Positions 25,441 to 34,125 of a stretch of 64,000 nucleotides of DNA are shown here, one piece after another. The translations under genes were made by a program, and so were the position numbers. The stretch's first letter is position 1; the number at the start of each line of letters is the position of its first letter. This DNA comes from Curvibacter sp. Lineage in GTDB: Bacteria; Pseudomonadota; Gammaproteobacteria; Burkholderiales; Burkholderiaceae_C. Below the pieces are notes generated by a model that saw nothing but the letters and a program-made list of their open reading frames with translations, ran no database searches and had not been told where the DNA came from. The DNA lies in the NCBI GenBank assembly GCA_020248905.1, contig JADCGR010000016.1, positions 25,964 to 89,963 on the forward strand. The letters are read 5' to 3'.

Positions 25441-26447
25441 ACGGAAGACTCCGGTGCACCGGCGCCGACCAGGCCCGGGCGGTGGCAGCGCACGACATGG
25501 CTGCCGTCCTTGACCACGGGTAGGGGCGCCTCGCAGGCTGCGCTGCGCTGCTCGCAGCGCAGCGCAAAGCGGCAGGCCGGCAGATCGGCACGGCGCAGAT
25601 CGGGCAGGCTGCCCGGGATGGCGTTCAGATCGGCCAGCGCGCCGCGACCGACCAGCGTGGCGCCGATCAGCTGGCGGGTGTAGGGGTGCTGCGGTGAGCC
25701 AAACAGCGTCTCGGTGGGGGCCGACTCGACGACGTGGCCAGCGTGCATGACGACGATACGGTCGCACTGCTCACGCGCCAGGCCCAGGTCGTGCGTGATG
25801 AGCAGGGTGGACATGCCGCGCCCGTCATGGGCGTTGCTTGCCTTCTCGCGGATCAGACGCATGATGGCGGCCTGGGTGGTGACGTCCAGTCCGGTGGTGG
25901 GTTCGTCGGCAATCAGCAGCTTGGGACCACAGGCCAGCGCCAGCGCGATCATGATGCGCTGGCACAGGCCACCCGAAAGCTCGAAGGGATAGGCGTGGTA
26001 GCGGCGCGCCGGATCGGGAATCTTCATTTCCGCCAGGCAGGCAATGGCGCGCTCGCGGCGCTCGTGCGAGCGCACAGTGGTGTGGCAGGCCAGCACGTCC
26101 TCGATCTGATGCCCGACCTTGCGGATGGGGTTGAGCGCGACCTTGGGGTTCTGGAAGATCATCGAGACCTCGCGGCCGCGCACGGCCTGCAGGTCGTGCT
26201 CTGACGCGGCCAGCAGGTCAAGGCCGTCGAAGCGGGCCGAGCCGCGGGTGATGCGTGCCGCCGCGTCCGACAGGCCGAGGATGGCATAGGACAGCACGCT
26301 CTTGCCCGAGCCGGACTCCCCCACCAGGCCCACGGTTTCGCCGCGGGCGATGGCCAACGTCACGTCCTCGAGCGCATGCACCGTGCCGCCACGGGTGCGG
26401 AACTGCAGCGAGAGATCGCGGATGTCGAGCAGCAGCGGCGTGGTCAT
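25437..26447 (-). CDS. Peptide/nickel-type ABC transporter ATPase (DppD/OppD-like)
   Basis: This 336-residue ATPase has Walker A GESGSGKSV, Walker B LLIADEPTTGLDVTTQ and the oligopeptide-type cysteine tail CRFALRCEQRSAAC. The signature motif is LSGGLCQRIMIALAL, where most members read LSGGMxQR; this is a mild variation unlikely to abolish function. It overlaps the permease gene upstream and the DppF-like gene downstream by four bases each, so the transporter subunits are translationally coupled. Confidence 0.92.
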   Translation of the reverse strand: MTTPLLLDIRDLSLQFRTRGGTVHALEDVTLAIARGETVGLVGESGSGKSVLSYAILGLSDAAARITRGSARFDGLDLLAASEHDLQAVRGREVSMIFQNPKVALNPIRKVGHQIEDVLACHTTVRSHERRERAIACLAEMKIPDPARRYHAYPFELSGGLCQRIMIALALACGPKLLIADEPTTGLDVTTQAAIMRLIREKASNAHDGRGMSTLLITHDLGLAREQCDRIVVMHAGHVVESAPTETLFGSPQHPYTRQLIGATLVGRGALADLNAIPGSLPDLRRADLPACRFALRCEQRSAACEAPLPVVKDGSHVVRCHRPGLVGAGAPESSV

Positions 26448-27337
26448 GTGCGCCTCCGCGGGTCGATGAGATCGCGCAGACCGTCACCGAGCAGGTTGAA
26501 GGTAAAGACCGCCATCATGAGCGCGGTACCCGGGAAGAGCGCGATCCACCACTCGCCCGAGATGATGTAGCTTGCGCCTTCCGCGACCATGATGCCCCAC
26601 TCGGCGGCAGGTGGCGTGACGCCCAGGCCGATGAAGGACAGGCCCGCCGCATTGAGGATGGCCCAGCCCATATTGAGGGAGATCTGGACCATCATAGGCG
26701 GCAGCGCGTTGGGGATGAGGTGCACAAACAGGATGCGCGCGTCGCTGTTGCCGGCCAGCCGCGCGGCCTCGACGAAGCCGGCCTCGCGGCGCACGTTGAC
26801 CTCGGTACGCGCCACGCGGATGTAGAAGGGCAGATTCACAACGGCCGTGGCCACGATGATATTGAACACCGTGTTGCCCAGGGCCGCGACGATGCCCATG
26901 GCCAGAACAAAGAGCGGGAAGCTCATCACCATGTCGCAAAGGCGGATGACGATGCGGTCGATCCAGCCGCCGTAGTAACCAGCCGCTGCACCGATCAGGC
27001 CGCCAATGACAAAGGACGCGGCCACCGCCGTGATGGCGATGGTGAAATCGATACGCGTGGCGACCACCACGCGCGAGAGGATATCCCGGCCCAGTGCGTC
27101 GGTGCCGAACCAGTTGGCTGCGCTGGGTGGCGACAGCGCCGGTCCCACATTGCTTGCCATGGGGTCGTAGGGCACCAACGATTGTCCGAACAGGGCAATG
27201 AGCACAAAGAGCAGGAACATCACCGCCGAGACCAGCGTGAAGGGGTTGTCGGACAGCACGTAGCGAGCATGTGCCCACCAGGACTTCTGCGCCGACGGCG
27301 GGCGCGTGGGCGCGGGGGTGGCAGGGGTAGCGTTCAT
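26444..27337 (-). CDS. Peptide-type ABC transporter permease (DppC-like)
   Basis: This 297-residue inner-membrane permease has the DppC features: N-terminal NPFTLVSAVMFLLFVLIALFG, then HFGTD-type ANWFGTDALGRDILSRVV. The EAA loop EAARLAGNSDARILFVHLIPN contacts the ATPases. The track's start at 27364 would overlap the DppB stop; ATG 27337 gives an eight-base gap and has GGAAG upstream. Five to six membrane spans are apparent. Confidence 0.92.
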   Translation of the reverse strand: MNATPATPAPTRPPSAQKSWWAHARYVLSDNPFTLVSAVMFLLFVLIALFGQSLVPYDPMASNVGPALSPPSAANWFGTDALGRDILSRVVVATRIDFTIAITAVAASFVIGGLIGAAAGYYGGWIDRIVIRLCDMVMSFPLFVLAMGIVAALGNTVFNIIVATAVVNLPFYIRVARTEVNVRREAGFVEAARLAGNSDARILFVHLIPNALPPMMVQISLNMGWAILNAAGLSFIGLGVTPPAAEWGIMVAEGASYIISGEWWIALFPGTALMMAVFTFNLLGDGLRDLIDPRRRT

Positions 27338-27344
27338 GAGGCGT

Positions 27345-28358
27345 CTAGCTTCCGAGTCGCACACGCGGGTCGATCACCACGTAGAGCAGGTCGATGCACA
27401 GGTTGAGCAGGGTGTAGAGCACGGCCATGGTAAGCACGAAACCTTGCACGGGTGCGTAGTCGTTGGCAATCAGCGCTTCCAGCGCAAAGGCGCCGACGCC
27501 GGGCCAGGCGAAGACTTTCTCGACGATGACACTCATACCCAGCAGGAAAGAAAACACCATGCCCATGGTGGTCACCACGGGCAGCATGGCGTTGCGAAAA
27601 GCGTAGCGCACCAGCACCGTGGTGCTGGACAGGCCGGAGGCGCGCGCCGTGCGCACGAAGTCTGCTGACAGCACGGCCAGCATGGACGCACGCGTCATGC
27701 GGGCCAGCGGCGCCAGCACGAAGATGCCCAGCGTGAGCACGGGCAGGATCATCTGCTTGAGACAGGCGATGAACAGCTTCACATCCCCCGCGAGCAGGCT
27801 GTCCACGCTGTACAGGCCCGTGATCGCCGCAGGCGCGCTGAGGTAGGGATCGAGGCGGCCCAGCGGCGAAGGCGACCAGCCCAGCAGATAGTAGAAGACG
27901 TAGACCAACAGCAGGCCGGTGAAGAAGGTGGGCAGGGACACCCCCGCCGTCGTGACGATGCGGCAGAGATGATCGACCCAGGAGTTGGGATGCCGGGCCG
28001 CAGCAATTCCCAGGGGCACGGCGATCAGCACGGCAAAGACCAGCGAGGCCAGCACCAGCTCCAGCGAGGCGGGCAGGCGCGTGAGCAGTTCCTCGCGCAC
28101 GGGCAGGCCGCTGGAGAGGGCCTGGCCCAGGTCGCCCCGCGCCAGGTCCTTGAGGTAGATCCAGAATTGCTCGGGCATGCTTCGGTTGAGCCCGAGCTTC
28201 TCACGCACCTGCTCCACCGCCTCCTGCGATCCCGCCGGGCCGGCAAAGAACGCTGCCGGATCGCCCGGCAGCGCCCGCGTGAGCACGAAGGTGATGACCA
28301 CGATGCCCAGCAGATTGGGCAGCGCGCCGAGCAGGCGTTTGGCGATCCGCAGCAGCAT
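27345..28358 (-). CDS. Peptide-type ABC transporter permease (DppB-like)
   Basis: This 337-residue permease starts with the typical RIAKRLLGALPNLLGIVVITFVLTRALPGDP. It continues with LDPYLSAP, TRASMLAVLSADFVRTARASGLS (EAA-like ATPase contact loop) and MSVIVEKVFAWPGVGAFALEA. It is the first membrane subunit of the five-gene transporter and lies 12 bases after the binding-protein gene. Confidence 0.93.
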   Translation of the reverse strand: MLLRIAKRLLGALPNLLGIVVITFVLTRALPGDPAAFFAGPAGSQEAVEQVREKLGLNRSMPEQFWIYLKDLARGDLGQALSSGLPVREELLTRLPASLELVLASLVFAVLIAVPLGIAAARHPNSWVDHLCRIVTTAGVSLPTFFTGLLLVYVFYYLLGWSPSPLGRLDPYLSAPAAITGLYSVDSLLAGDVKLFIACLKQMILPVLTLGIFVLAPLARMTRASMLAVLSADFVRTARASGLSSTTVLVRYAFRNAMLPVVTTMGMVFSFLLGMSVIVEKVFAWPGVGAFALEALIANDYAPVQGFVLTMAVLYTLLNLCIDLLYVVIDPRVRLGS

Positions 28359-28370
28359 GGGCTTGGACGC

Positions 28371-29993
28371 TCAGGACTTGACCAGCTGACGGTAGTCCGG
28401 CTCCAGGTGGAACCAGTAGGTGTAGCCGCTGATGTTGGGCTGCATGGCCACGTCCATCATGGGCTGAACCAGCGGGATGCGCGGGATTTCCTCGTTGGCG
28501 AGGCGGATCATGTCCTTGACCATGCCGTCGTACAGCACCTTGCTTTCGGCAAAGCGCGCGTTGGTGATGATCTTGTCGAGCAGCGGGTTCTGGTAACTCA
28601 TGGTGTTGAACACCGCGTTCTGGCCGTGGTAGCACCAGAAGAAGAAGTACTCGGGGTAGTTGAGCCAGCCGCCGAAGCGGTTGATGATCATGGGCATGTC
28701 CTTCTTCAGCAGCGCGGCACGCCAGCTCGCGCCCGGCACCTTGTTCAGGTTGAGCTTGATGCCGATCTGCGCCAGCGCCTCCTGGATCAGGATGGCCGCC
28801 GGCTCGGAAACGGTGGCAGCGCCGAGGTCAAAGGACAGCGTGGTCTCGATGGGGCCGACACCCGACTCCGCCATGAGCTGCTTGGCCTTGGCAAGGTCGG
28901 TCTTGTAGCCGTGGGGCTGTGGCCATACCGTGCTCTTGGGCTCGTTGGAGCCGCCGTACATCTTTATGCCACGCCGGTAGAAGGCGGTCTCGTACATCTT
29001 GTCGTAGGGCAGCGCCCAGGCCACGGCCTGACGCACCTTGACGTTGTTGAACGGGGGCCGCGCGGCGTTCATGCCGAGGTAGAAGAGCGCGTTTTCGATG
29101 GGCAGGCTGGCCACCTTGAGCTTGCCCTTGTCGCCCGCGAAGTCGGAGAAGTCCTTGGGCGGCAGGCTGTAGGTCATGTCGATGTCGCCACGCTGCAGCA
29201 GCGCGCGGCGGTTACCCGCCGAGGGCACGTCGCGCTGAATGATGCGCTTGAGCTTGGGCAGCGGGCCGCTCTTCCACTCTTCGAAGCGCTCGTACACGAT
29301 TTCCTGACCGGGCTTCCAGCTCGCCACCTTGTAAGCGCCGCCGCCGGCCGTGTTGGTCTTGAGCCATTCGGCGGCCCAGGGGTCCTTGTCGGTGGCGTTT
29401 TTCTTGGCCAGCGCCGAGTTGTAGATCGAGGCCACGGGCACCGCCATATCGGGCATGGACAGCTTGTCCTTGCGGAGGAACTTCACATAGAAGGTGTGGT
29501 TGTCAATCACCTTGAACTGCGCGGGGTCCTCCAGCGAGCCGGCCTTCATCTGGAAGGTGGGAAAGCCGCCCATGGCCAAGGCGCGGTCGTAGCTCCACTT
29601 GACGTCGTAGGCGGTGACGGGGGTACCGTCGTGGAAGGTGGCGTTCTTGCGCAGGAAGAAGGTCACCCCCATGCCGTCGGCGTCCATCTTCCAGCGCTCG
29701 GCCAGTTCGGGCTCCAGCTTGGTGAAGTCGTACATGCTGGTGCCGTCGGGCATCTTCTTGCGCCCGTAGGTCATCAGGCGGTCGTAGGCGTTCCAGGCGA
29801 CGCCATAGCTCGGGCGGTTCGCGCCCACGCCATGGATGTCCAGCATATTGGGGCCGAACTCATTGGCTACGACCAGCGTCTCGCGGCGGTCCTGTGCGTG
29901 CACAGACAGGGGCGTAAAGGCGGTGGTCACGGCGCCCAGGCTGGCCGCCTGGAGCAGCGAGCGGCGCTTGAAGTTCAAGGAAGGCGTTTTCAT
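28371..29993 (-). CDS. Peptide-type ABC transporter substrate-binding protein (SBP_bac_5/DppA-like)
   Basis: This 540-residue periplasmic binding protein has signal KRRSLLQAASLGAVTTAFTPLSVHAQ (Tat-like). It shows the cluster-C family pattern LAERWKMDADGMGVTFFLRKNATFHDGTPVTAYDVKWSYDRA and GGAYKVASWKPGQEI. The ATG at 29993 with AGGAG at six bases spacing is clear. It follows the AtzF-like gene by 77 bases. The family binds peptides, nickel chelates, opines and many other small molecules, so the ligand must be inferred from the surrounding amidases. Confidence 0.9.
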   Translation of the reverse strand: MKTPSLNFKRRSLLQAASLGAVTTAFTPLSVHAQDRRETLVVANEFGPNMLDIHGVGANRPSYGVAWNAYDRLMTYGRKKMPDGTSMYDFTKLEPELAERWKMDADGMGVTFFLRKNATFHDGTPVTAYDVKWSYDRALAMGGFPTFQMKAGSLEDPAQFKVIDNHTFYVKFLRKDKLSMPDMAVPVASIYNSALAKKNATDKDPWAAEWLKTNTAGGGAYKVASWKPGQEIVYERFEEWKSGPLPKLKRIIQRDVPSAGNRRALLQRGDIDMTYSLPPKDFSDFAGDKGKLKVASLPIENALFYLGMNAARPPFNNVKVRQAVAWALPYDKMYETAFYRRGIKMYGGSNEPKSTVWPQPHGYKTDLAKAKQLMAESGVGPIETTLSFDLGAATVSEPAAILIQEALAQIGIKLNLNKVPGASWRAALLKKDMPMIINRFGGWLNYPEYFFFWCYHGQNAVFNTMSYQNPLLDKIITNARFAESKVLYDGMVKDMIRLANEEIPRIPLVQPMMDVAMQPNISGYTYWFHLEPDYRQLVKS

Positions 29994-30018
29994 GGCGATC
30001 TCCTGTGGGTGATGCGGT

Positions 30019-30040
30019 GGGATGGGTTGGGATGAGGGGG
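30019..30040 (+). other. Canonical G-quadruplex motif between AtzF-like and DppA-like genes
   Basis: The plus strand (template for this operon) reads GGGATGGGTTGGGATGAGGGGG, i.e. four G-runs with loops of 2, 2 and 4. It lies in the 77-base intercistronic gap. Whether it folds in vivo is unknown. Confidence 0.5.
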
Positions 30041-30070
30041 TGACGAGGCGAGGGTGAGACGTGGTGGGGT

Positions 30071-31783
30071 TCAGCCTTTGCGCAGCGAATCGATGTAGGC
30101 GAGCCAGCCGCCGTAGGCCGTGATGTCCTGCGCGCCCTGCAGGGCCTGCGCCTCGCACAGAAAGCCCTGCACGCTGCTGCCGTCGTCCAGCGCCAGCGTG
30201 CCGATGCACAGGGGCGCGGGCACCAGCGCCACAAAAGAGCCGTACTGCTCAAGCGGCAGCTCCCAGATCTCGACGACGATGCGCGCGCCCTGCCCCTGGC
30301 CCACGCGCTGCAGCCCGGGCTTGGGCGGCACGGTGCCGGGCAAGGCGTAGAAGCGGTAATGCGGCGCCGTGGTGGTACGCGCCACGAGTTGCGCGCCGCG
30401 ATCGGTCAGCTGCGGGTTCAGGGGCATGCCTGTGAGATGTGCGCCCACCACGGCCACGCGTACGGTGGCCTCCGTCGCGATCCCCGGGATGGGTCGCGGT
30501 GCCGGCAAGGGCTCGCCCGTGGCGCCCTGCGTGAGACCCGTGGCATGGTGATAGCGCTGGCCCAGCTCGGCGAGCTGCCAGTCGCTACCCGCCGCTGCGA
30601 TAAGGGTGATGCCAAAGGGCAGACCGTCAGGCCGGATGCTGCTGGGCACAGACAGCGCCGCGTAGTCCAGCAGGTTGACGAAGTTGGTGTAGGCACCGAG
30701 GTTGCGGTTGAGCACCACCGGGTCGGCCTGCATCTGGGCGATGGTGTAGTGCGTGGGCGCCGTGGGCACGCACAGCACATCCATGCTCTTCCAGACCTGC
30801 GCGGCCCGCTGACCGTACGCACGAAGCTGGGTCTGCGCCTCGTAAAGGTCGGCCGCGCTGTAGGCCTTGCCCTTGCCGATGATGCTGCGCACCGGCTCCA
30901 TGACTTCGGACTCGTGGGTATCGAAAAAGGTGCGGATGGCAGCGTAACGCTCGGCTACCAATGCGCTTTCGTACAGCAGCGTGGCGGCCTGCGCGAAGGG
31001 CTCGAAATCGATGATGACCTCCACACCGCCGAGCTCGCGCAGCTGCGCCCGCGCCTGCATGAACGCTGCCTCGGCCTGGGCGTCACCAAAGAACTCCAGC
31101 CGGTTGGGCACACCGTAGCGAAAGCCCGGCGCCAGCGCCTGCGTGGCCAGGGCCAGCTCACGGGAATAGGGGTCTTGCGCGTCGTAGCCGCGCGCGGCCT
31201 CGAGCACACGCGCGGCCAGGCCCACGGTGCGCGCAAAGATGGACACGCAGTCCACGCTCTGCGCGGCCGGCAGCACGCCGCGCGTGCTGATGAGTCCCCT
31301 GGAGGGCTTGAGGCCGACGATGTTGTTCAGTCCCGCAGGTACGCGGCCTGAGCCCGCCGTGTCCGTGCCCAGCGCAAAGTCCACCTGGCCGGTGGCCACC
31401 ACATAGGCCGAACCCGAGCTGGAGCCACCCGAGACATAAGACGCGTTAAAGGCATTGGGCACCGCGCCCCAGGGAGAACGGGTGCCATTCAGACCACAGG
31501 CAAACTGATCGAGGTTGGTCTTGCCCAGCAGCGATGCACCGACACTGAGCAGTCGGTGCACCACGGTGGCATGCGCGGCTGGCGTGTAGGCGAAGGCTTC
31601 ACAGGCCGCCGTGGTGCGCTGCCCTGCCGCGTCGATGTTGTCCTTGACCGCGAAGCGCAGGCCACTGAGTGGCCCGGCCGCCGTGCCTTGCAGCGGCGGC
31701 TCGTAGCGCGAGATCCAGGCACACGCGCCCTCGGCAGCGCAGGCCGTGGCGACGGGGCGGGCAGAGACGGGTAGGCGCACCAT
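30071..31783 (-). CDS. atzF: Allophanate hydrolase (AtzF-like)
   Basis: This 570-residue amidase-signature enzyme has Lys47 (AVKDNID), cis-Ser in GGSSSGSA (119-126) and nucleophile Ser145 in GTDTAGSGR. A C-terminal allophanate-hydrolase domain follows (AVVGAHLTGMPLNPQL, HYRFYALPG, GSFVALVPAPLCIGTL, DITAYGGWLAYI). The two-domain layout matches AtzF, which turns allophanate into two ammonia and two CO2, and there is no biotin carboxylase partner as in urea amidolyase. It heads the 16-gene minus-strand cluster. Upstream lie two perfect inverted repeats, one ending only seven bases before the ATG, and no clear Shine-Dalgarno site was seen. Confidence 0.9.
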   Translation of the reverse strand: MVRLPVSARPVATACAAEGACAWISRYEPPLQGTAAGPLSGLRFAVKDNIDAAGQRTTAACEAFAYTPAAHATVVHRLLSVGASLLGKTNLDQFACGLNGTRSPWGAVPNAFNASYVSGGSSSGSAYVVATGQVDFALGTDTAGSGRVPAGLNNIVGLKPSRGLISTRGVLPAAQSVDCVSIFARTVGLAARVLEAARGYDAQDPYSRELALATQALAPGFRYGVPNRLEFFGDAQAEAAFMQARAQLRELGGVEVIIDFEPFAQAATLLYESALVAERYAAIRTFFDTHESEVMEPVRSIIGKGKAYSAADLYEAQTQLRAYGQRAAQVWKSMDVLCVPTAPTHYTIAQMQADPVVLNRNLGAYTNFVNLLDYAALSVPSSIRPDGLPFGITLIAAAGSDWQLAELGQRYHHATGLTQGATGEPLPAPRPIPGIATEATVRVAVVGAHLTGMPLNPQLTDRGAQLVARTTTAPHYRFYALPGTVPPKPGLQRVGQGQGARIVVEIWELPLEQYGSFVALVPAPLCIGTLALDDGSSVQGFLCEAQALQGAQDITAYGGWLAYIDSLRKG

Positions 31784-31789
31784 ATTGCT

Positions 31790-31819
31790 GCATGTAGTCT
31801 TGTATACATGAGTACATGC
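31790..31819 (-). promoter_or_regulatory. Inverted repeat overlapping the atzF leader (candidate GntR operator)
   Basis: GCATGTA-16 bases-TACATGC is a perfect 7-base inverted repeat, with CTTGTATACATGAG (itself centred on the palindrome GTATAC) between the arms. TTGTATAC-type palindromes are common for FCD-type GntR repressors. It lies 7 to 36 bases before the atzF ATG. Confidence 0.45.
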
Positions 31820-31859
31820 AACATGCGTGCCAAAGTTTGGCCTTGCTCATGCCGTTCGT

Positions 31860-31881
31860 CTTGTACGGAAAAAAGTACAAG
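31860..31881. promoter_or_regulatory. Second perfect inverted repeat between amn and atzF
   Basis: CTTGTAC-GGAAAAAA-GTACAAG has perfect 7-base arms sharing the CTTGTA core of the nearer repeat. It may be a second operator site. The A-rich loop argues against a standard terminator. Confidence 0.4.
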
Positions 31882-31954
31882 CGCGCTCCGCGCTCAGTGC
31901 GTGCAGGACTCTCCCGGACTGACCCGGGCCTGAGCCGATGTCGACGGCGCGGGC

Positions 31955-33448
31955 TTACTGAAACGCCACTTCCGCGAAGCTGCGCAGCTTGCGGCTGTGT
32001 AGCTGGTTGATACCGCCCTCGCGCAGCAGCTCCAGCGCGCGGATACCGATGCGCAGGTGCTGGTCCACCCGCTCGCGGTAGAAGTGGTTGGCCATGCCCG
32101 GCAGCTTGATTTCGCCATGCAGGGGCTTGTCACTCACACACAGCAGGGTGCCGTAGGGCACACGGAAGCGAAAGCCGTTGGCAGCGATGGTTGCGGACTC
32201 CATGTCCAGCGCCACGGCGCGGCTCTGGCTGAAGCGGCGCTGCGGCTGGTTGTCGGGCAGCAACTCCCAGTTGCGGTTGTCGGTGGTAGCCACGGTGCCC
32301 GTGCGCAGGATGCGCTTGAGTTCGGCGCCACGCAGGCCCGTGACCTCTGCCACGGCCTGCTCCAGCGCCACCTGTACCTCGGCCAGCGCAGGGATGGGCA
32401 CCCACAGGGGCAGTTCTTCGTCGAGCACGTGGTCCTCGCGCACATAGGCGTGGGCCAGCACGTAGTCGCCCAGCTGCTGGCCGTTGCGCAGGCCGGCGCA
32501 GTGGCCCAGCATGAGCCAGGCGTGCGGGCGCAGCACGGCGATGTGGTCGGTGATGTTCTTGGCGTTGGCCGGGCCGACACCGATGTTGACCATGGTGATG
32601 CCATTGCCGTCCGGCCGCACGAGGTGGTAAGCCGGCATCTGCGGCAGGCGCGGCGGGGCCCGGCCCTCGGCATCTTCGGGCAGTGCAAGCTCGCCCACCC
32701 GACGGGTGATGACGTTGCCGGGCTCGACGAAAGCCACATAGGCGCTCGCCCGGTCCTGCATGAGCTCATGCCCCAGGCGGATGAACTCGTCAATATAGAA
32801 CTGGTAGTTTGTATAGAGCACGAAGTTCTGGAAGTGCCCGGGGAACGTCCCCGTGTAATGTCGCAAGCGGTGCAGCGAATAGTCCATGCGCGGCGCCGTG
32901 AACAGCGCCAGCGGCCAGGGCTGGCCAGGCGAGGGCTCGTAAGTGCCGTTGGCGATGCCGTCGTCCATGGCGGCCAGATCGGGAAGGTCGAACCAGTCGC
33001 GCATCTGCTGGCGGCGCTCGGCGTTAAGGTCGCCCTCAATGTGTTCGTTGTCGGCAAACGAGAAATGCACGGGGATGGGCTGGCGGCTCGTGGACACCTC
33101 CAGCTCCACGCCGTGGTTGAGCAGCAGCAGGCGGAACTGCTCCAGGTAGTAAGGGGCAAACAGGTCGGGCCGCGTGAGCGTGGTTTCGTAGACGCCGGGC
33201 CCGGCCACAAAACCGTAACTCAGCCGCTCCTGCACACCCGCAGGCTGGCGCAGCACGGTGCCCGTGCGCACCCGCACCAGCGGGTAGAAGGCGCGCACCG
33301 GCCCGGCGCTGTCGTCCCCCGCCACGAAACGCTGCATGCCGGCACGCAGGTGCGCGATGCTGCTTTCATAGATGCGCTGCACCTGGGCCAGCGCGGCCGC
33401 GGCATCGGTAAAGGGCTGGGGTGGGATGGGGACCGGTAGGTGGTGCAT
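31955..33448 (-). CDS. amn: AMP nucleosidase
   Basis: This 497-residue protein resembles E. coli Amn, which hydrolyses AMP to adenine and ribose 5-phosphate. Its N-terminal AMP nucleosidase domain contains YGFVAGPGVYETTLTRPDLF. The C-terminal phosphorylase-like domain contains NIGVGPANAKNITDHIAVLRPHAWLMLGHCAGLR, DHVLDEELPLWVPIPALAE and the nucleoside-binding LDMESATIAANGFRFRVPYGTLLCVSDKPLHGE. The start ATG at 33448 has no strong ribosome site. It precedes the AtzF cluster on the same strand but is separated by 171 bases with palindromes, so it is probably an independent unit of purine salvage. Confidence 0.93.
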   Translation of the reverse strand: MHHLPVPIPPQPFTDAAAALAQVQRIYESSIAHLRAGMQRFVAGDDSAGPVRAFYPLVRVRTGTVLRQPAGVQERLSYGFVAGPGVYETTLTRPDLFAPYYLEQFRLLLLNHGVELEVSTSRQPIPVHFSFADNEHIEGDLNAERRQQMRDWFDLPDLAAMDDGIANGTYEPSPGQPWPLALFTAPRMDYSLHRLRHYTGTFPGHFQNFVLYTNYQFYIDEFIRLGHELMQDRASAYVAFVEPGNVITRRVGELALPEDAEGRAPPRLPQMPAYHLVRPDGNGITMVNIGVGPANAKNITDHIAVLRPHAWLMLGHCAGLRNGQQLGDYVLAHAYVREDHVLDEELPLWVPIPALAEVQVALEQAVAEVTGLRGAELKRILRTGTVATTDNRNWELLPDNQPQRRFSQSRAVALDMESATIAANGFRFRVPYGTLLCVSDKPLHGEIKLPGMANHFYRERVDQHLRIGIRALELLREGGINQLHSRKLRSFAEVAFQ

Positions 33449-33554
33449 ACGTGAGCATTGTGCATCGGCAGTGTGACCCCAAGGAAGGCCTCATGCAGCT
33501 GCGACCGCAGGCTGAGCCGGTGTCATGTCACTACCGGCCAGCCAACTCAGGAAT

Positions 33555-34090
33555 TCAACGATAGCTTTCAATGACTGATTTCCATGCGCCAAGGTATCTC
33601 GCCGTCAAGGACGGGCTCTCTGTGCTCAGCACGACGAGCACCATCGTGCGCCCATGATCGAACCAAGTGAGAGAGTCAAAGGGTTCGTGTTCCGAGAGGC
33701 CACGGCGATGGTGTAGGCGCCGCGCGGTGGCGGGCAGATAGCTCATGCCGATCTGGATGTGCCGCGACTGCTTTTCGAAGACCTGCCGCCGTTCGTCCTG
33801 CGTCAGAGCCCACCAGGCGGCCGATTTTCGGATGGGGGTCAGGGCCGCGCAGGCGGAGGCCGACCGGCCCGGGCCCTGCTGGCGTGCCGTCAGCGCCTGG
33901 CTTGTGCTCGCTTTCTACACAGCGCTGGTTGCTTGTGATGCCGCGCAAGACCCAGGGGTAGCCCTGCGCCAGCTGCGTGCCAGCGCAGGCCCTGCGCGGC
34001 GGGCCAGGGCGCGCTCGCCAGCGTGGCCTGCGCCGTGACGGACCAGTGCTCATGTCGATCCGCGATGAAGGAGGACAGCCGATTGCTCAC
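33555..34090 (-). pseudogene. Chlorite dismutase-like family pseudogene (multiple frameshifts)
   Basis: Three minus-strand frames together spell a Cld-family protein. MSNRLSSFIADRHEHWSV begins in one frame, GYPWVLRGITSNQRCV continues in a second, and LTPIRKSAAWWALTQDERRQVFEKQSRHIQIGMSYLPATARRLHHRRGL...FDSLTWF is in a third. The C-terminal end also appears to shift after LTWFDHG. At least two or three frameshifts disrupt it, so no intact haem protein can be made. Related intact proteins are about 200 residues long and haem-binding. The 33449-34125 gap holds nothing else convincing. Confidence 0.75.
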
Positions 34091-34125
34091 GGTAACCGCA
34101 TGCGCCCAGCAAGTGGCGTACCCGC

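Noticed and set aside
27969-30035. 688-aa plus-strand ORF opposite the Dpp-type transporter genes
   Set aside because: High-GC antisense shadow: composition is His/Gly/Val-rich without domains, and the opposite strand encodes clear DppA/DppB proteins.
15277-31783. Full cyanuric-acid (atzD-type) operon
   Set aside because: No cyanuric acid hydrolase or triazine hydrolase gene is present in the window, so the pathway was not named as such.
31860-31881. Rho-independent terminator of amn
   Set aside because: The stem is AT/GC mixed with an A-rich loop and no T-run follows on the amn strand; kept as a possible operator instead.
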